Shown here: positions 44,766 through 54,300 of the stretch, piece after piece
Numbering within the stretch: position 1 is the first letter of the stretch
Layout: each line of letters opens with the position of its first letter
NCBI RefSeq assembly: GCF_021184025.1
Contig: NZ_CP036537.1
Coordinates: 3,720,001-3,784,000 of the forward strand
Length of the DNA: 64,000 nucleotides
Origin: Rhodopseudomonas boonkerdii
GTDB lineage: Bacteria > Pseudomonadota > Alphaproteobacteria > Rhizobiales > Xanthobacteraceae
Reading direction: 5' to 3'
Program-made: the position numbers and the translations under genes
Notes under the pieces: generated by a model
The model's input: only the letters and a program-made list of their open reading frames with translations
Database searches by the model: none
What the model was told of the DNA's origin: nothing

Positions 44766-46973
44766 TCAGCCGACAGCTGGCAGGCGATCGATCAACTTGT
44801 CGAGCGTGATCGGATAGTCGCGAACACGAATGCCCGTCGCATTGTATATGGCATTCGCAACCGCCGCGCCGACGCCGCAGATGCCAAGTTCTGCAATGCC
44901 CTTGGCTTTCATCGGCGACGACATCGGATCGGTTTCGTCGAGAAAAATAACATCCTGATGCGGGATGTCAGCATGCACCGGAACTTCGTAACCGGCAAGG
45001 TCGTGATTGATGAACAGGCCGAAGCGCTTGTCCACGGCGAGCTCTTCCATCAAGGCGGCGCCAACACCCATGGTCATTGCACCGATGACCTGACTGCGCG
45101 CAGATTTGGGATTGAGAATACGACCGGCTGCGCAGACAGCCAGCATGCGGCGCACGCGGATCTCCGCCGTCGCGATATCGACGCCCAGTTCGACAAAATG
45201 AGCACCGAAGGTGGATTGCTGGTGCGTCTTGGCAAGATCGCCGTACTCGATCGCGTCTTCCGCCACGATCTCCCGGTCCTCTGCCGCCTGCGCGAGCGGC
45301 GCTCTACGATTGCCCGACGTGACCTGCCCATCGGCAAACGAGATGTCGGCCGAATTGAAGCCGAGCTTCTGCGCTACGGCGTCACGCAGTTTAACGCAGG
45401 CAGCATAGACGCCGGCCGTGGAATTGTTGGCTCCCCACTGTCCGCCCGATCCCGCCGATACCGGAAATGACGAGTCCCCCAGCTTGACGTCGATCCTGTC
45501 CAACGGAAGGCCCATCATCTCCGCTGCAGTCTGCGCGATGATGGTGTAGCTTCCCGTTCCGATGTCGGTCATGTCGGTTTCGACCGTCACCCGCCCGTCC
45601 TGGCCCAGACGTACTCGCGCAGCGGATTTCATGAGCAGATTGTTGCGGAATGCAGCGGCGACGCCCATGCCGACCAGCCAACGTCCTTCCCTACGCGATG
45701 CAGGCACGGCCTTCCGCCGATCCCAGCCAAATTTCTCAGCACCCAAACGCATGCATTCGATCAACTGGCGCTGCGAGTAGGGTCGCTGCGGGTTTTCCGG
45801 ATCGACCTGCGTATCGTTCAGATTGCGGAAAGCGACGGGATCAAGATTAAGGCGCTCCGCCATTTCGTCGATGGCGACCTCAAGCGCCATCATGCCTGGC
45901 GCCTCGCCGGGCGCGCGCATGGCGTTGCCTTCCGGAAGATCGAGACTGGAGAGGCGAAGGGCCGTCATGCGGTTCTCGCCCGCGTAGAGAAGCCGCGTCT
46001 GCTGCACGGCCGTCTCCGGTCCGCCGCCAGCCAGGTTTCCCGACAGGCTCTCATGGGCGATGGCGGTGATCTTGCCCTCGCGCGTCGCACCGATGCGGAT
46101 GCGCTGGATCGTCGCCGGACGATGGGTGGTGTTGTTGAAGACGAGCGGCCGCGTCAGCGCCACCTTGACGGCGCGATTTGCGGCCCTGGCGCCCAGCGCG
46201 GCGAGCACGGCATCCGAGCGCAAGAACAGCTTGCCGCCGAAACCTCCGCCAATATATGGCGAGATCAGCCGAACGTTCTTGCGGTCGATCCCGAGCGTGG
46301 TCGCCACGTCAGCGGCGCCCCATGCGATCATCTGGCTGGAGGTCCAGAGCGTCAGTTGATCGCCATCCCACGCCGCGATCGTGGCATGCGGCTCCATCAT
46401 CGCATGCGCCTGATCCGGTGTCGTATATGTCGCATCGAGTTGCACCTGGGCCTGCGCGAATGCGCCGGCAAAGTCACCGACCTTTGTCTCCGGTTCGCCC
46501 CCGACGTCGCTCGCTTTCGGTTTGACCGCCTTGTCCCGACTCGCGGCCAGATCGAAATTTCCTTGCTCTTGCACATAGTCGATACGCACGAGCTGCCCGG
46601 CCGCGCGTGCCTGCTCGAACGTCTCGGCAATCACGACAGCGACGGCTTGATGATAGTGCTCGATCTCCGGACCTCCGAGCAGCTTGGCAGCATTGCGCCC
46701 GCCCTTGCCGAGCTTTCCGGCAGTCTCGGAAGTGACGATTGCCAGGACTCCCGGAGCGGTTTTGGCCTGCACAAGATCGATCGAGGCGATCCGTCCTTTC
46801 GCGATCGCGGAGCCGACGATGTAGCCATAGGCCGTGTTGGCGATGTCATGGTGCTCATAGGCATAGACGGCTGTGCCGGTCGTCTTGCGCGGTCCGTCGA
46901 TGCGATCTGTTGCGCGACCGATTACCTTGAGCTGATCGATCGGATTGGTGGTGGCGGGGGTGTCGAATTTCAT
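44766..46973 (-). CDS. paoC: Molybdopterin-binding subunit of a PaoABC-like aldehyde oxidoreductase
   Basis: This 735-residue large subunit of the xanthine oxidase family has GRATDRIDGPRKTTGTAVYA at the start, SPYIGGGFGGK for cofactor binding, MRAPGEAPG and SGGQWGANNS. The C-terminal KGIAELGICG holds the expected catalytic glutamate. It lies three bases after the FAD-subunit gene, so the three subunits form one operon. Periplasmic location follows from the Tat signal on the small subunit. Aromatic or aliphatic aldehydes are likely substrates. Confidence 0.92.
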   Translation of the reverse strand: MKFDTPATTNPIDQLKVIGRATDRIDGPRKTTGTAVYAYEHHDIANTAYGYIVGSAIAKGRIASIDLVQAKTAPGVLAIVTSETAGKLGKGGRNAAKLLGGPEIEHYHQAVAVVIAETFEQARAAGQLVRIDYVQEQGNFDLAASRDKAVKPKASDVGGEPETKVGDFAGAFAQAQVQLDATYTTPDQAHAMMEPHATIAAWDGDQLTLWTSSQMIAWGAADVATTLGIDRKNVRLISPYIGGGFGGKLFLRSDAVLAALGARAANRAVKVALTRPLVFNNTTHRPATIQRIRIGATREGKITAIAHESLSGNLAGGGPETAVQQTRLLYAGENRMTALRLSSLDLPEGNAMRAPGEAPGMMALEVAIDEMAERLNLDPVAFRNLNDTQVDPENPQRPYSQRQLIECMRLGAEKFGWDRRKAVPASRREGRWLVGMGVAAAFRNNLLMKSAARVRLGQDGRVTVETDMTDIGTGSYTIIAQTAAEMMGLPLDRIDVKLGDSSFPVSAGSGGQWGANNSTAGVYAACVKLRDAVAQKLGFNSADISFADGQVTSGNRRAPLAQAAEDREIVAEDAIEYGDLAKTHQQSTFGAHFVELGVDIATAEIRVRRMLAVCAAGRILNPKSARSQVIGAMTMGVGAALMEELAVDKRFGLFINHDLAGYEVPVHADIPHQDVIFLDETDPMSSPMKAKGIAELGICGVGAAVANAIYNATGIRVRDYPITLDKLIDRLPAVG

Positions 46974-46976
46974 CGT

Positions 46977-47927
46977 TCAACCTTTCGCCTCGTTGAGGAC
47001 GGCAGCCAGTGTGCGCTCCGCAAGAGCCAGCTTGAATCTGTTATCGGAGGTCGGTCTGGCGCCATCAAGCAACCGATCCATCGTCGGCTTGGCGCCACGC
47101 GCCAGTTCCCGTTCCGCGGCCTCGATCCGCCATGGTTTGTGTGCAACGCCGCCGAGCGCCACGCTACCGCTGCCATCGCGCTGGATGACTGCCGCGACGG
47201 ACACCAGCGCAAACGCGTATGACGCGCGATCGCGAACCTTGCGATAGACATGCACGCCCCCTGCCGGCTTGGGCAATGTCACCGCAGTGATCAACTCGCC
47301 ACGCTCGAGCGCCGTCTCGCGCTCGGGCGCGCTGCCCGGCAGGCGATGGAAATCGGCGACGGGGATACTCCGCGTCTTGCCATCCGGCTTCACCGTCTCG
47401 ACCTTCGCATCAAGCACGCGCATGGCCACCGCCATGTCGCTCGGATGCGTGGCAATACACGCTTCGCTGGCCCCGATCACGGCAAGCGATCGGGTGACGC
47501 CGCCGATCGCGGAGCAACCGGAGCCGGGCTTGCGTTTGTTGCACGCCATATTTGTGTCGTAGAAATACGGACACCGTGTCCGCTGCAACAGGTTGCCTGC
47601 CGTCGTAGCCTTGTTTCGCAGCTGCCCCGAAGCGCCGGCGAGTAGAGCCCGCGACAGCACGCCGTAGTCGCGGCGAACACGTGCATCAGCTGCCAGCTCC
47701 GTATTGCGAACCATCGCGCCGATACGGAGCCCTCCGTCTGCGGTCGGCTCGATCTTGTCGAAAGCCAACCCGTTCACATCGATCAGATGTGTCGGTGTTT
47801 CGATCTCAAGCTTCATGAGATCGAGCAGGTTCGTTCCGCCCGCGATGAACTTCACGTCCTCACTTTTCGCCGCTGCAGCAGCGGCGGCTGCCGGAGATGC
47901 GGCGCGTTCATATGTAAAAGGTTTCAT
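46977..47927 (-). CDS. paoB: FAD-binding subunit of a PaoABC-like aldehyde oxidoreductase
   Basis: This 316-residue medium subunit has the FAD pocket motifs [13 protein letters not shown] and [14 protein letters not shown]. Cysteines in [22 protein letters not shown] match the extra [4Fe-4S] cluster found in PaoB but not in ordinary xanthine dehydrogenase FAD subunits. It overlaps the small-subunit gene by four bases. Confidence 0.93.
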   Translation of the reverse strand: MKPFTYERAASPAAAAAAAAKSEDVKFIAGGTNLLDLMKLEIETPTHLIDVNGLAFDKIEPTADGGLRIGAMVRNTELAADARVRRDYGVLSRALLAGASGQLRNKATTAGNLLQRTRCPYFYDTNMACNKRKPGSGCSAIGGVTRSLAVIGASEACIATHPSDMAVAMRVLDAKVETVKPDGKTRSIPVADFHRLPGSAPERETALERGELITAVTLPKPAGGVHVYRKVRDRASYAFALVSVAAVIQRDGSGSVALGGVAHKPWRIEAAERELARGAKPTMDRLLDGARPTSDNRFKLALAERTLAAVLNEAKG

Positions 47928-48586
47928 GCGCGACTCCCGGCAACTTCGGTCATGGCGTCGGCGATGTTGGAATAGGCTCCGCAGCGACAGATATTGCCGC
48001 TCATGCGTTCGCGCATTTCCAGGACCGTCGCCTGCGGTTCGGCATTGAGATCGCCAGTGACATGGCTCGGAATGCCGGACTTGATCTCCTCAAGCACGGC
48101 CACGGCCGAACAAATCTGGCCCGGCGTGCAATATCCGCACTGATAGCCGTCGTGCTTGACGAAGGCCGCCTGCATCGGGTGCAGGTTTTCGGGCGTCCCC
48201 AAGCCCTCGATCGTCGTGACCTTGGCCCCCTCATGCATCACCGCAAGGGTCAGACAGGAATTGATCCGCTGACCATCGACCATCACCGTGCAGGCACCGC
48301 ATTGGCCGTGATCGCAGCCCTTCTTCGTGCCCGTCAGATGAAGGTGCTCACGCAATGCATCGAGCAGCGTGGTCCGGGTATCCAGCGTCAGATCGCGCGC
48401 CGAGCCGTTGATTTGCAGGGAAACTTTCGCCGTATGAACCGGAGATGGCGTGGAAGGAACGACCGGTGTTGCGACTGGCGCCGCAACCGCCTCGTCGCGA
48501 AAAGCGGAAGTCCCGATGGCTGCAGAGGCTCCCGCGACGATCAGGAGATGGCGCCGCGAAATGTCGGTTATGTCTGTTCTTGTCAT
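47924..48586 (-). CDS. paoA: [2Fe-2S] subunit of a PaoABC-like aldehyde oxidoreductase
   Basis: This 220-residue small subunit has a twin-arginine signal ([16 protein letters not shown]) that exports the folded complex. The plant-type [2Fe-2S] cysteines are in [12 protein letters not shown] and NSC, and the second cluster in QCGYCTPGQ and GNICRCGAY. It is the first of the three subunit genes. Upstream on the same strand, 235 bases away, is the cupin gene. Confidence 0.93.
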   Translation of the reverse strand: MTRTDITDISRRHLLIVAGASAAIGTSAFRDEAVAAPVATPVVPSTPSPVHTAKVSLQINGSARDLTLDTRTTLLDALREHLHLTGTKKGCDHGQCGACTVMVDGQRINSCLTLAVMHEGAKVTTIEGLGTPENLHPMQAAFVKHDGYQCGYCTPGQICSAVAVLEEIKSGIPSHVTGDLNAEPQATVLEMRERMSGNICRCGAYSNIADAMTEVAGSRA

Positions 48587-48821
48587 CCGTCATCACTCCA
48601 TATGCAGTATCGATAGACAGGTGCCGAAAGACCTCCGGCCGGGTGCTTACGGCAGCCCGCACACCTGGTGTGCTCCTGCGATTTCGAGACGGGTTGATAT
48701 CGGTACGGGCTGTGCCGCCCCATTAGATCGGTTCAACGGCATTCTGTCGGATCGGTTTCACCGACTGTTGCCGTTCCGAGAGCCCTCTTGGAGGATCACG
48801 GACAAGTGAATCTCCGCCACG

Positions 48822-49286
48822 TCACGGTTCCCCGTATTGCTTGTCGGCAACCTGCTCCATCCAGTCGACATTCTTGTCTCCGGCAAAGTAGGTCGTGGCA
48901 TAGTGCCTCATCGGACTCGTCGCTGTCGCTCCGTGCCAGTGTTTCACCCCGGCCGGAATCCACACGACGTCGCCGGCATTGATGGTGCGCCGCGCCTGTC
49001 CTTCCTGCTGGAACCATCCCTGCCCGGTCGATACGATCAGCAGTTGCCCCGCCGGATGCGTGTGCCAGGCGGTTCTCGCTCCTGGCGAAAAGGTCACCAG
49101 GCCCAGACTCGCTTTGGTCGTCTCGTTCGGTGACAGCAATGGCGTGACGACGGCATGGCCGCCAAAATACTGCGACGGTCCCGACGCCGACTTCGGCGAT
49201 CCATTGGCGACAATCTCGATCGTCTGCGCGCCGGCGGGAGTGGCGCTGAGAACACCCAGCGTTGCGGACACAATCTTCTTGTTCAT
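48822..49286 (-). CDS. Secreted cupin-domain protein
   Basis: This 154-residue protein has a signal peptide (VSATLGVLSATPAGAQ) and one cupin barrel. Metal-binding residues are visible in HTHPAGQLLIV and in WIPAGVKHWHG. Members near carboxymuconolactone decarboxylase-like genes are often annotated as quercetin dioxygenase-like, without proven activity. It lies 16 bases after the CMD-like gene and is co-transcribed. Confidence 0.85.
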   Translation of the reverse strand: MNKKIVSATLGVLSATPAGAQTIEIVANGSPKSASGPSQYFGGHAVVTPLLSPNETTKASLGLVTFSPGARTAWHTHPAGQLLIVSTGQGWFQQEGQARRTINAGDVVWIPAGVKHWHGATATSPMRHYATTYFAGDKNVDWMEQVADKQYGEP

Positions 49287-49302
49287 CAGGTCCTCATCGG
49301 TG

Positions 49303-50076
49303 TCATTTGTCAGCGCGCTTCGTCAGCACATCCTTCACGACCGGCAGCGCGGAGAATGCCTTCGGCCACCCGGCATAGAACGCGAGATGAGTGAGCAATT
49401 CGCCGGCCTCAGCGTGCGTCAGCCCGTTATCCATCGCACGGTTGAGATGATAGGCGATCTGCGCGACCTGGCCCGAAGAGACCAGCGCGCTGACCGTGAC
49501 CAGGCTCCGATCTCGCGGAGCCAATCCGGGTCTCAGCCACAGATCCCGGAACAGAAGGTCGGTCGTGTATTTCAAAAGTCCGGGAGCGATCGTGCCGAAC
49601 ATATCCTCGTTGCGTTTCGCACGTTCTGCTTCCGCATCGTCGTTCAGCAGCAATGGATTGGCGTTCGACCGCAACGCGGCTGCGGCGACTCCTCGCGTCT
49701 TGAACACCTCGGCTGCGACTGCGGCGGCGCCCATCGCATTGCCGGATCCTGAATAGAACGCGAGCTGGGTGATGATTTCGGAGATTTCCGATGGCTTCAC
49801 GCCGTTGTCGAGCGCCATCTCCATGTAGCGCCGCAACTCGATTATCTGGTCGCGGGCGATCAGTGCCGACACCGTAACGATGCTGCGATCACGCGGCGAT
49901 AGATGCGGACGTTTCCACAAATCGCCGAAAACGATGTCGTCGCGGTGTCGCGCCAGATCCGGAGCGACTGCTTGCAAATCCATCGGCCTTGATCCTTCGT
50001 CATGCGCCAAAGCACCGGTCCCGACGGCGGCCGCGGTCAGGCAGAGAGACACCAATGCTCTTGCAGTGGCTCGCAT
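49303..50076 (-). CDS. Two-domain carboxymuconolactone decarboxylase-like protein
   Basis: This 257-residue protein has a signal peptide and two CMD/AhpD-type domains. Each carries the repeat RDRS-IVTVSALI or RDRS-LVTVSALV followed by a helix ending LAFYSG or LAFYAG. The redox CxxC of AhpD is absent, so peroxidase activity is unlikely. The ATG at 50076 is preceded by GGAGGAG at the right spacing. It is the first gene of the minus-strand run leading to the cupin and the oxidoreductase. Confidence 0.88.
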   Translation of the reverse strand: MRATARALVSLCLTAAAVGTGALAHDEGSRPMDLQAVAPDLARHRDDIVFGDLWKRPHLSPRDRSIVTVSALIARDQIIELRRYMEMALDNGVKPSEISEIITQLAFYSGSGNAMGAAAVAAEVFKTRGVAAAALRSNANPLLLNDDAEAERAKRNEDMFGTIAPGLLKYTTDLLFRDLWLRPGLAPRDRSLVTVSALVSSGQVAQIAYHLNRAMDNGLTHAEAGELLTHLAFYAGWPKAFSALPVVKDVLTKRADK

Positions 50077-50100
50077 GGTGGGCTCCTCCGGCACCGTCAT

Positions 50101-50165
50101 CGATGCTCGAAAGACTAGTCACTCCCCGTCTTTGCCATTAGATGGAATAAACGGGATAGATTATT
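50101..50165. promoter_or_regulatory. Divergent LysR/CMD control region
   Basis: The 104-base gap between the CMD-like and LysR genes contains CCCGT and ACGGG half-sites (50125-50129 and 50151-50155) around CCATTAGATGG. This is a candidate LysR binding region, but the dyad is weak. Confidence 0.35.
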
Positions 50166-50180
50166 GCGGGACATTCACGA

Positions 50181-51092
50181 ATGGAAAGACAGGACGCCGG
50201 CGATCTCGTTGCATTCCTAGCCGTCGCGCGTGCAGCTAGTTTCACTGCCGCCTCGGTCAAGCTCGGCATTTCGTCTTCCGCTCTCAGCCACCTCATCCGA
50301 TCGTTGGAAGAGCGGCTCGGCGTGCGCCTGTTGAATCGGACGACACGCAGCGTTTCGCCAACGGAGGCCGGGCAAAAGCTTCTCGCAACCATCGGAAGCA
50401 GGTTCGACGAAATCGATCTCGCGATGGAGGCGCTCGGGGAATTGCGCGACAAGCCTGCAGGCAATCTCCGGATCACCGCGACCGAATACGCGTCGCAAGC
50501 CATTCTGCTGCCGGCTCTCAAGAAATTCCTGCCGAAATATCCCGATATCAAGGTCGAGGTCATCGTGGACTACGGCCTGTCCAACATCGTGGCGGAGCAG
50601 TACGACGCAGGCATCCGTCCCGGCGAACTCGTGGACAAGGACATGGTCGCCGTCAGGATCAGTCCGGATCTGCGCATGGCGATCGTGGGATCGCCGGAAT
50701 ACTTCGCCGACAGGAAGAAGCCAAAGACGCCGCGAGACCTGACCCAGCACAACTGCCTCAATCTCCGCCTGCCGACGCATGGAGGTATCTATGCGTGGGA
50801 ATTCGAGAAGGCCGGCCGCCCTCTGAACGTCAGGGTGGACGGCCAATTGACCTTCAACAGTGGAAGCGCGCTGCTCACTGGAGCGCTTCAGGGCTTCGGC
50901 CTCGCCTATCTGCAGGAAGGTCAGGTCCGCCCGTATCTGGCCGACGGCCGTCTCATCCGGGTGCTCGCCGACTGGTGCGAGCCATATGCCGGCTATCACC
51001 TTTATTATCCCAGCAGGCGTCAGCTATCCCCGGCATTCGGATTGCTCGTCGATGCGCTACGGTATCGATCGAGGTCTGCTCCGGCAGCGTAA
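50181..51092 (+). CDS. LysR family transcriptional regulator
   Basis: This 303-residue regulator has an N-terminal winged helix-turn-helix (about residues 5-62, ASFTAASVKLGISSSALSHL) and a periplasmic-binding-protein-like effector domain. It is divergent from the CMD-cupin-oxidoreductase genes, whose expression it most likely controls. The start is clear because the HTH begins at residue 5. A strong hairpin follows about 150 bases downstream. Confidence 0.94.
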   Translation: MERQDAGDLVAFLAVARAASFTAASVKLGISSSALSHLIRSLEERLGVRLLNRTTRSVSPTEAGQKLLATIGSRFDEIDLAMEALGELRDKPAGNLRITATEYASQAILLPALKKFLPKYPDIKVEVIVDYGLSNIVAEQYDAGIRPGELVDKDMVAVRISPDLRMAIVGSPEYFADRKKPKTPRDLTQHNCLNLRLPTHGGIYAWEFEKAGRPLNVRVDGQLTFNSGSALLTGALQGFGLAYLQEGQVRPYLADGRLIRVLADWCEPYAGYHLYYPSRRQLSPAFGLLVDALRYRSRSAPAA

Positions 51093-51244
51093 AACGCATC
51101 GGTGCTGGGCGACACAGCACGGCCTCGACGAAGTATCGCTGGATGAAATCCGCCAAACACCGGCGTTCGCTGGCGGTCTTGATGTATGAGAGGCAGGTGT
51201 CTCGTATCGAAGCTTTGCGCGCTATTGCGCGGTTGCACCCGCAA

Positions 51245-51281
51245 CGCTTCAACCTGTTGATCGATCAAACAGGTTGAAGCG
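51245..51281. terminator. Strong hairpin between convergent LysR and adhesin genes
   Basis: A 14-bp perfect stem (CGCTTCAACCTGTT with AACAGGTTGAAGCG) and a nine-base loop lie between the LysR gene and the 3' end of the giant adhesin gene. There is no T-tract, so termination is likely but not certain. Confidence 0.55.
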
Positions 51282-51329
51282 TACGTTCATTTTACGCGTC
51301 GCCCAAATTGCGGTTACGATTGGGTATGG

Positions 51330-54300
51330 TTACAGCGCGCCGTGCTCGATCAAACGGCGCCGCTGTTCGTCGCTCATGGTGCCGGCGCCAACGATCTGCA
51401 CGGCACTGTCTGTGTTGTAGGTCTGCTGACCCGAAGGGCCACGCCGACGGTTATTTTCGTCTTTTTCAACATCGCCTCCGCCATATCCGAGCACTTCGAC
51501 GATGATCACCGACGGCTGGGCGTTGCCGCTGCCCTGACTTGGCAGCGCCTGTTGGGTCGCCGCTGTCGCATTCGACGTCGAGAGCGCGGCACTGATACTC
51601 GGGGCCTGCACGGTCGGAACACCGGTCGTATTGCCTTGCGCCTGGATGTTGGCCGCGTTGATGATCTGCAGCGCCGCAAGGTTGACGTTGCCGGAAGAGC
51701 GCACGCCCGCCTCGCCTGCGTCGATCGTGCCGAGCGGCGCGATCAGATCGACATTGCTGGGCGGGGTACCGGGGACCGGGCTGAGCGCAGCAATACCGGC
51801 GCCGGCCGACGGCACGTTCGGCGACAGCTCTACATTGCCGTACAGATCGTACTGCCGTTTCGGCGGCGTATAGACGACCGTTGTCTTGGAGCCGCGGCCC
51901 GCATTGATGTCGCCTTCCGCCGACCACGCCAGGATATTGCCGCCGAATGTCGTCATGATGCGGCTCTGTCCAAGCAGAATGCTGCCGAGCGCATAGATGT
52001 CGATATCGCTGTCGCGGCCGAGTGTGATCAAGCCGGCATCGGCACCCGGCGAGAGTCCTTCGCTGCCGATGAGAACCTTGCCCGCCGGCGCCAGCATTTG
52101 AATGGCGCCGCCGGAATTGGTGTGCACGTAACCGCTGTTCACCCGGTAATTGACCCCCGCACCGGCGCCTGCGGTAAACAACGTGATGTCGCCGCCGAAG
52201 GATCGCCCATCCGGGAACAGTGCGGCGATCGCCTCGCGACCGCGCAGATAGCTGTTGTGGCGGCTGCTGTCCGGGTCGTTGTATTCGCGACCGCTGGCCG
52301 TCAACTCAGGGTAATAGACTTTGTCACGCAGGAAGATCCGCTGCTGTTCGCCGGGCAACGTACGGAAGAAGCCGAGTGCGGCATCTCTCGGTCCGGTGTA
52401 GCCGAAGCGCTGTTGCAGCCAGTCGTATAGCTCCTGTTCGTAGGTATTGGCGACCTTGCCCGGCTGGTCGGCCAGAGGCCCTTTCCCAGCCAGATTGCGC
52501 GGATCGAGATAGAGGTTCGCGAACCCGGTCCAGTCCACCTGGCCGATGCCAGGCGCACCGGTCCCGACGCCCGCCTGCAATACGACGCTCGCCCCCGGTC
52601 TGTTGTCGCCTTGAACAAGCGGGCCAATACTGTCGATGCCAGCGCTCGATCCTTGATAGATCGACTTGCCGGCTGTGATCTCCAGCGTGCCGGGTCCTGC
52701 GATCTGCAGGCCGGTATAGACGATCTGACCTGGGATATAGTTCAGGCCCGCATAGACGATGTTGCCCGATGCCGCGATGACCGAGACGTCGGTAGGATCA
52801 TTGTGGAGAATGACGCCCTTCAGGCTGACGATGTCGCCGCCGGCAAGAACTCTGACCGGCTTTGCCGCGCGATAATAAGTGGACTGGACCCCGGCGTTGT
52901 CCGTGCCAACGAAAGCTTCACCGTAACGAAGAGCCATCACGTCGCCGTTGACGGCATACACGCGGGAGGCGACGTCGCCCAATGCGCTGCTGTCAGTCAC
53001 CGTGTTCGGCCCGAAAACGAAGAGCGTTCCGCCTTGCCCTTCGTGCGCTGTGCCATTGTAGCCGCTCTCGTCGAAGCTGTAGGCCTTTGTACCGTTGGTG
53101 CCGGGAAGACTCGTAGGATCGGCCCAAGCATTCGACGCGATGATCGACCACGAGAAGCCTGTAAACTGACGCAGTTCCCAGCCGGGATTGAACGGTGTCG
53201 CTAGGCTCGCGAGCGACGTCGAGAGCGGACCGAAGGCGGCGCCGGCATCGTATTGCTGGACGATCATGTCTTTCGCGAGCAGTTCGAGTGCGCCGTTCGG
53301 CGACGGCATCATGAAGCTCGCCCCGCTCTGCCCCGGGGTCAGGAAAATGCTGCCGCCGGCAGCGACCGCGCGCAAAACGGACGGAAGATATTGCGTGACC
53401 TGCCCCGATGAATCCGATCCCTGGTCAGGCGATAGAGGCGAGAGGTCACCACCCGCGGCGAATAGATTGAGCGAAGTCCTTCCCGTCCACAGTGTGAACC
53501 AGCTCACGCCTTGTTCGCCGCCCGCGGCGGTCAACTGATTACCGCCGACGCGGCCCGGATCGATGATCGTGCCCATGGCGAGATCGCCGCGCGCCTGAAC
53601 ATTAATCGCACCGTCGCCGATCGCAAACGAGCCTCCCGCAACGCGCGTTCTGCCGTACGGCGTCAACGGATCAAGCGCTCGCGGATCGTCGCCGTTATAG
53701 CCGAAATTCAGCGAGCTCAAGCTACCAAAGGCGCCGGCGCCGACATTGATTTCACCGCGCACATTGACGAACTGGTTGCCACCGCCGCCGATGTTGCCGC
53801 CCGCTGTCACCGACAGCGTGCCGCCGCCGGTCTGCACGAGTTGACCGCCGGCCTGAACCCAGCCACTGCCCGCAACCGCCGCGACGATGCCGCGACCGGC
53901 ATCGCCGATGTTACGCCCTGCGTTGAGCGTCACATCGCCGCCGCCGAGGGCACCGATGCCGGAGAAGGCGCTCAAGCCGATGTAAGGGCTGCCAAACCAG
54001 AGATCGGCGGTATAGGTGCCGAAATTGATGCCCCAGGCGGCCATTTGCCCAAGGTCCGCACCGCCCTGACGCCACAACCAGCCGCCGACCAACGCCGAGT
54101 TGGACGTGAGCGTGCCTTTGATGTCGCCTTGCGCCATCAGCAGAACGTCACCGCCATTCTGTGTGTAGTACATACGTTGCGGATTGAGTGTTGCTTCGTA
54201 GGCTCCATTGGCAGCACCGAGCACAGTGCCGTCCGACGTCGTACCGCGGCCCAGGTTGAACGGCGCGCTGTCGGTTCCAGCCGCAGCTGTCCCCGCTGTG

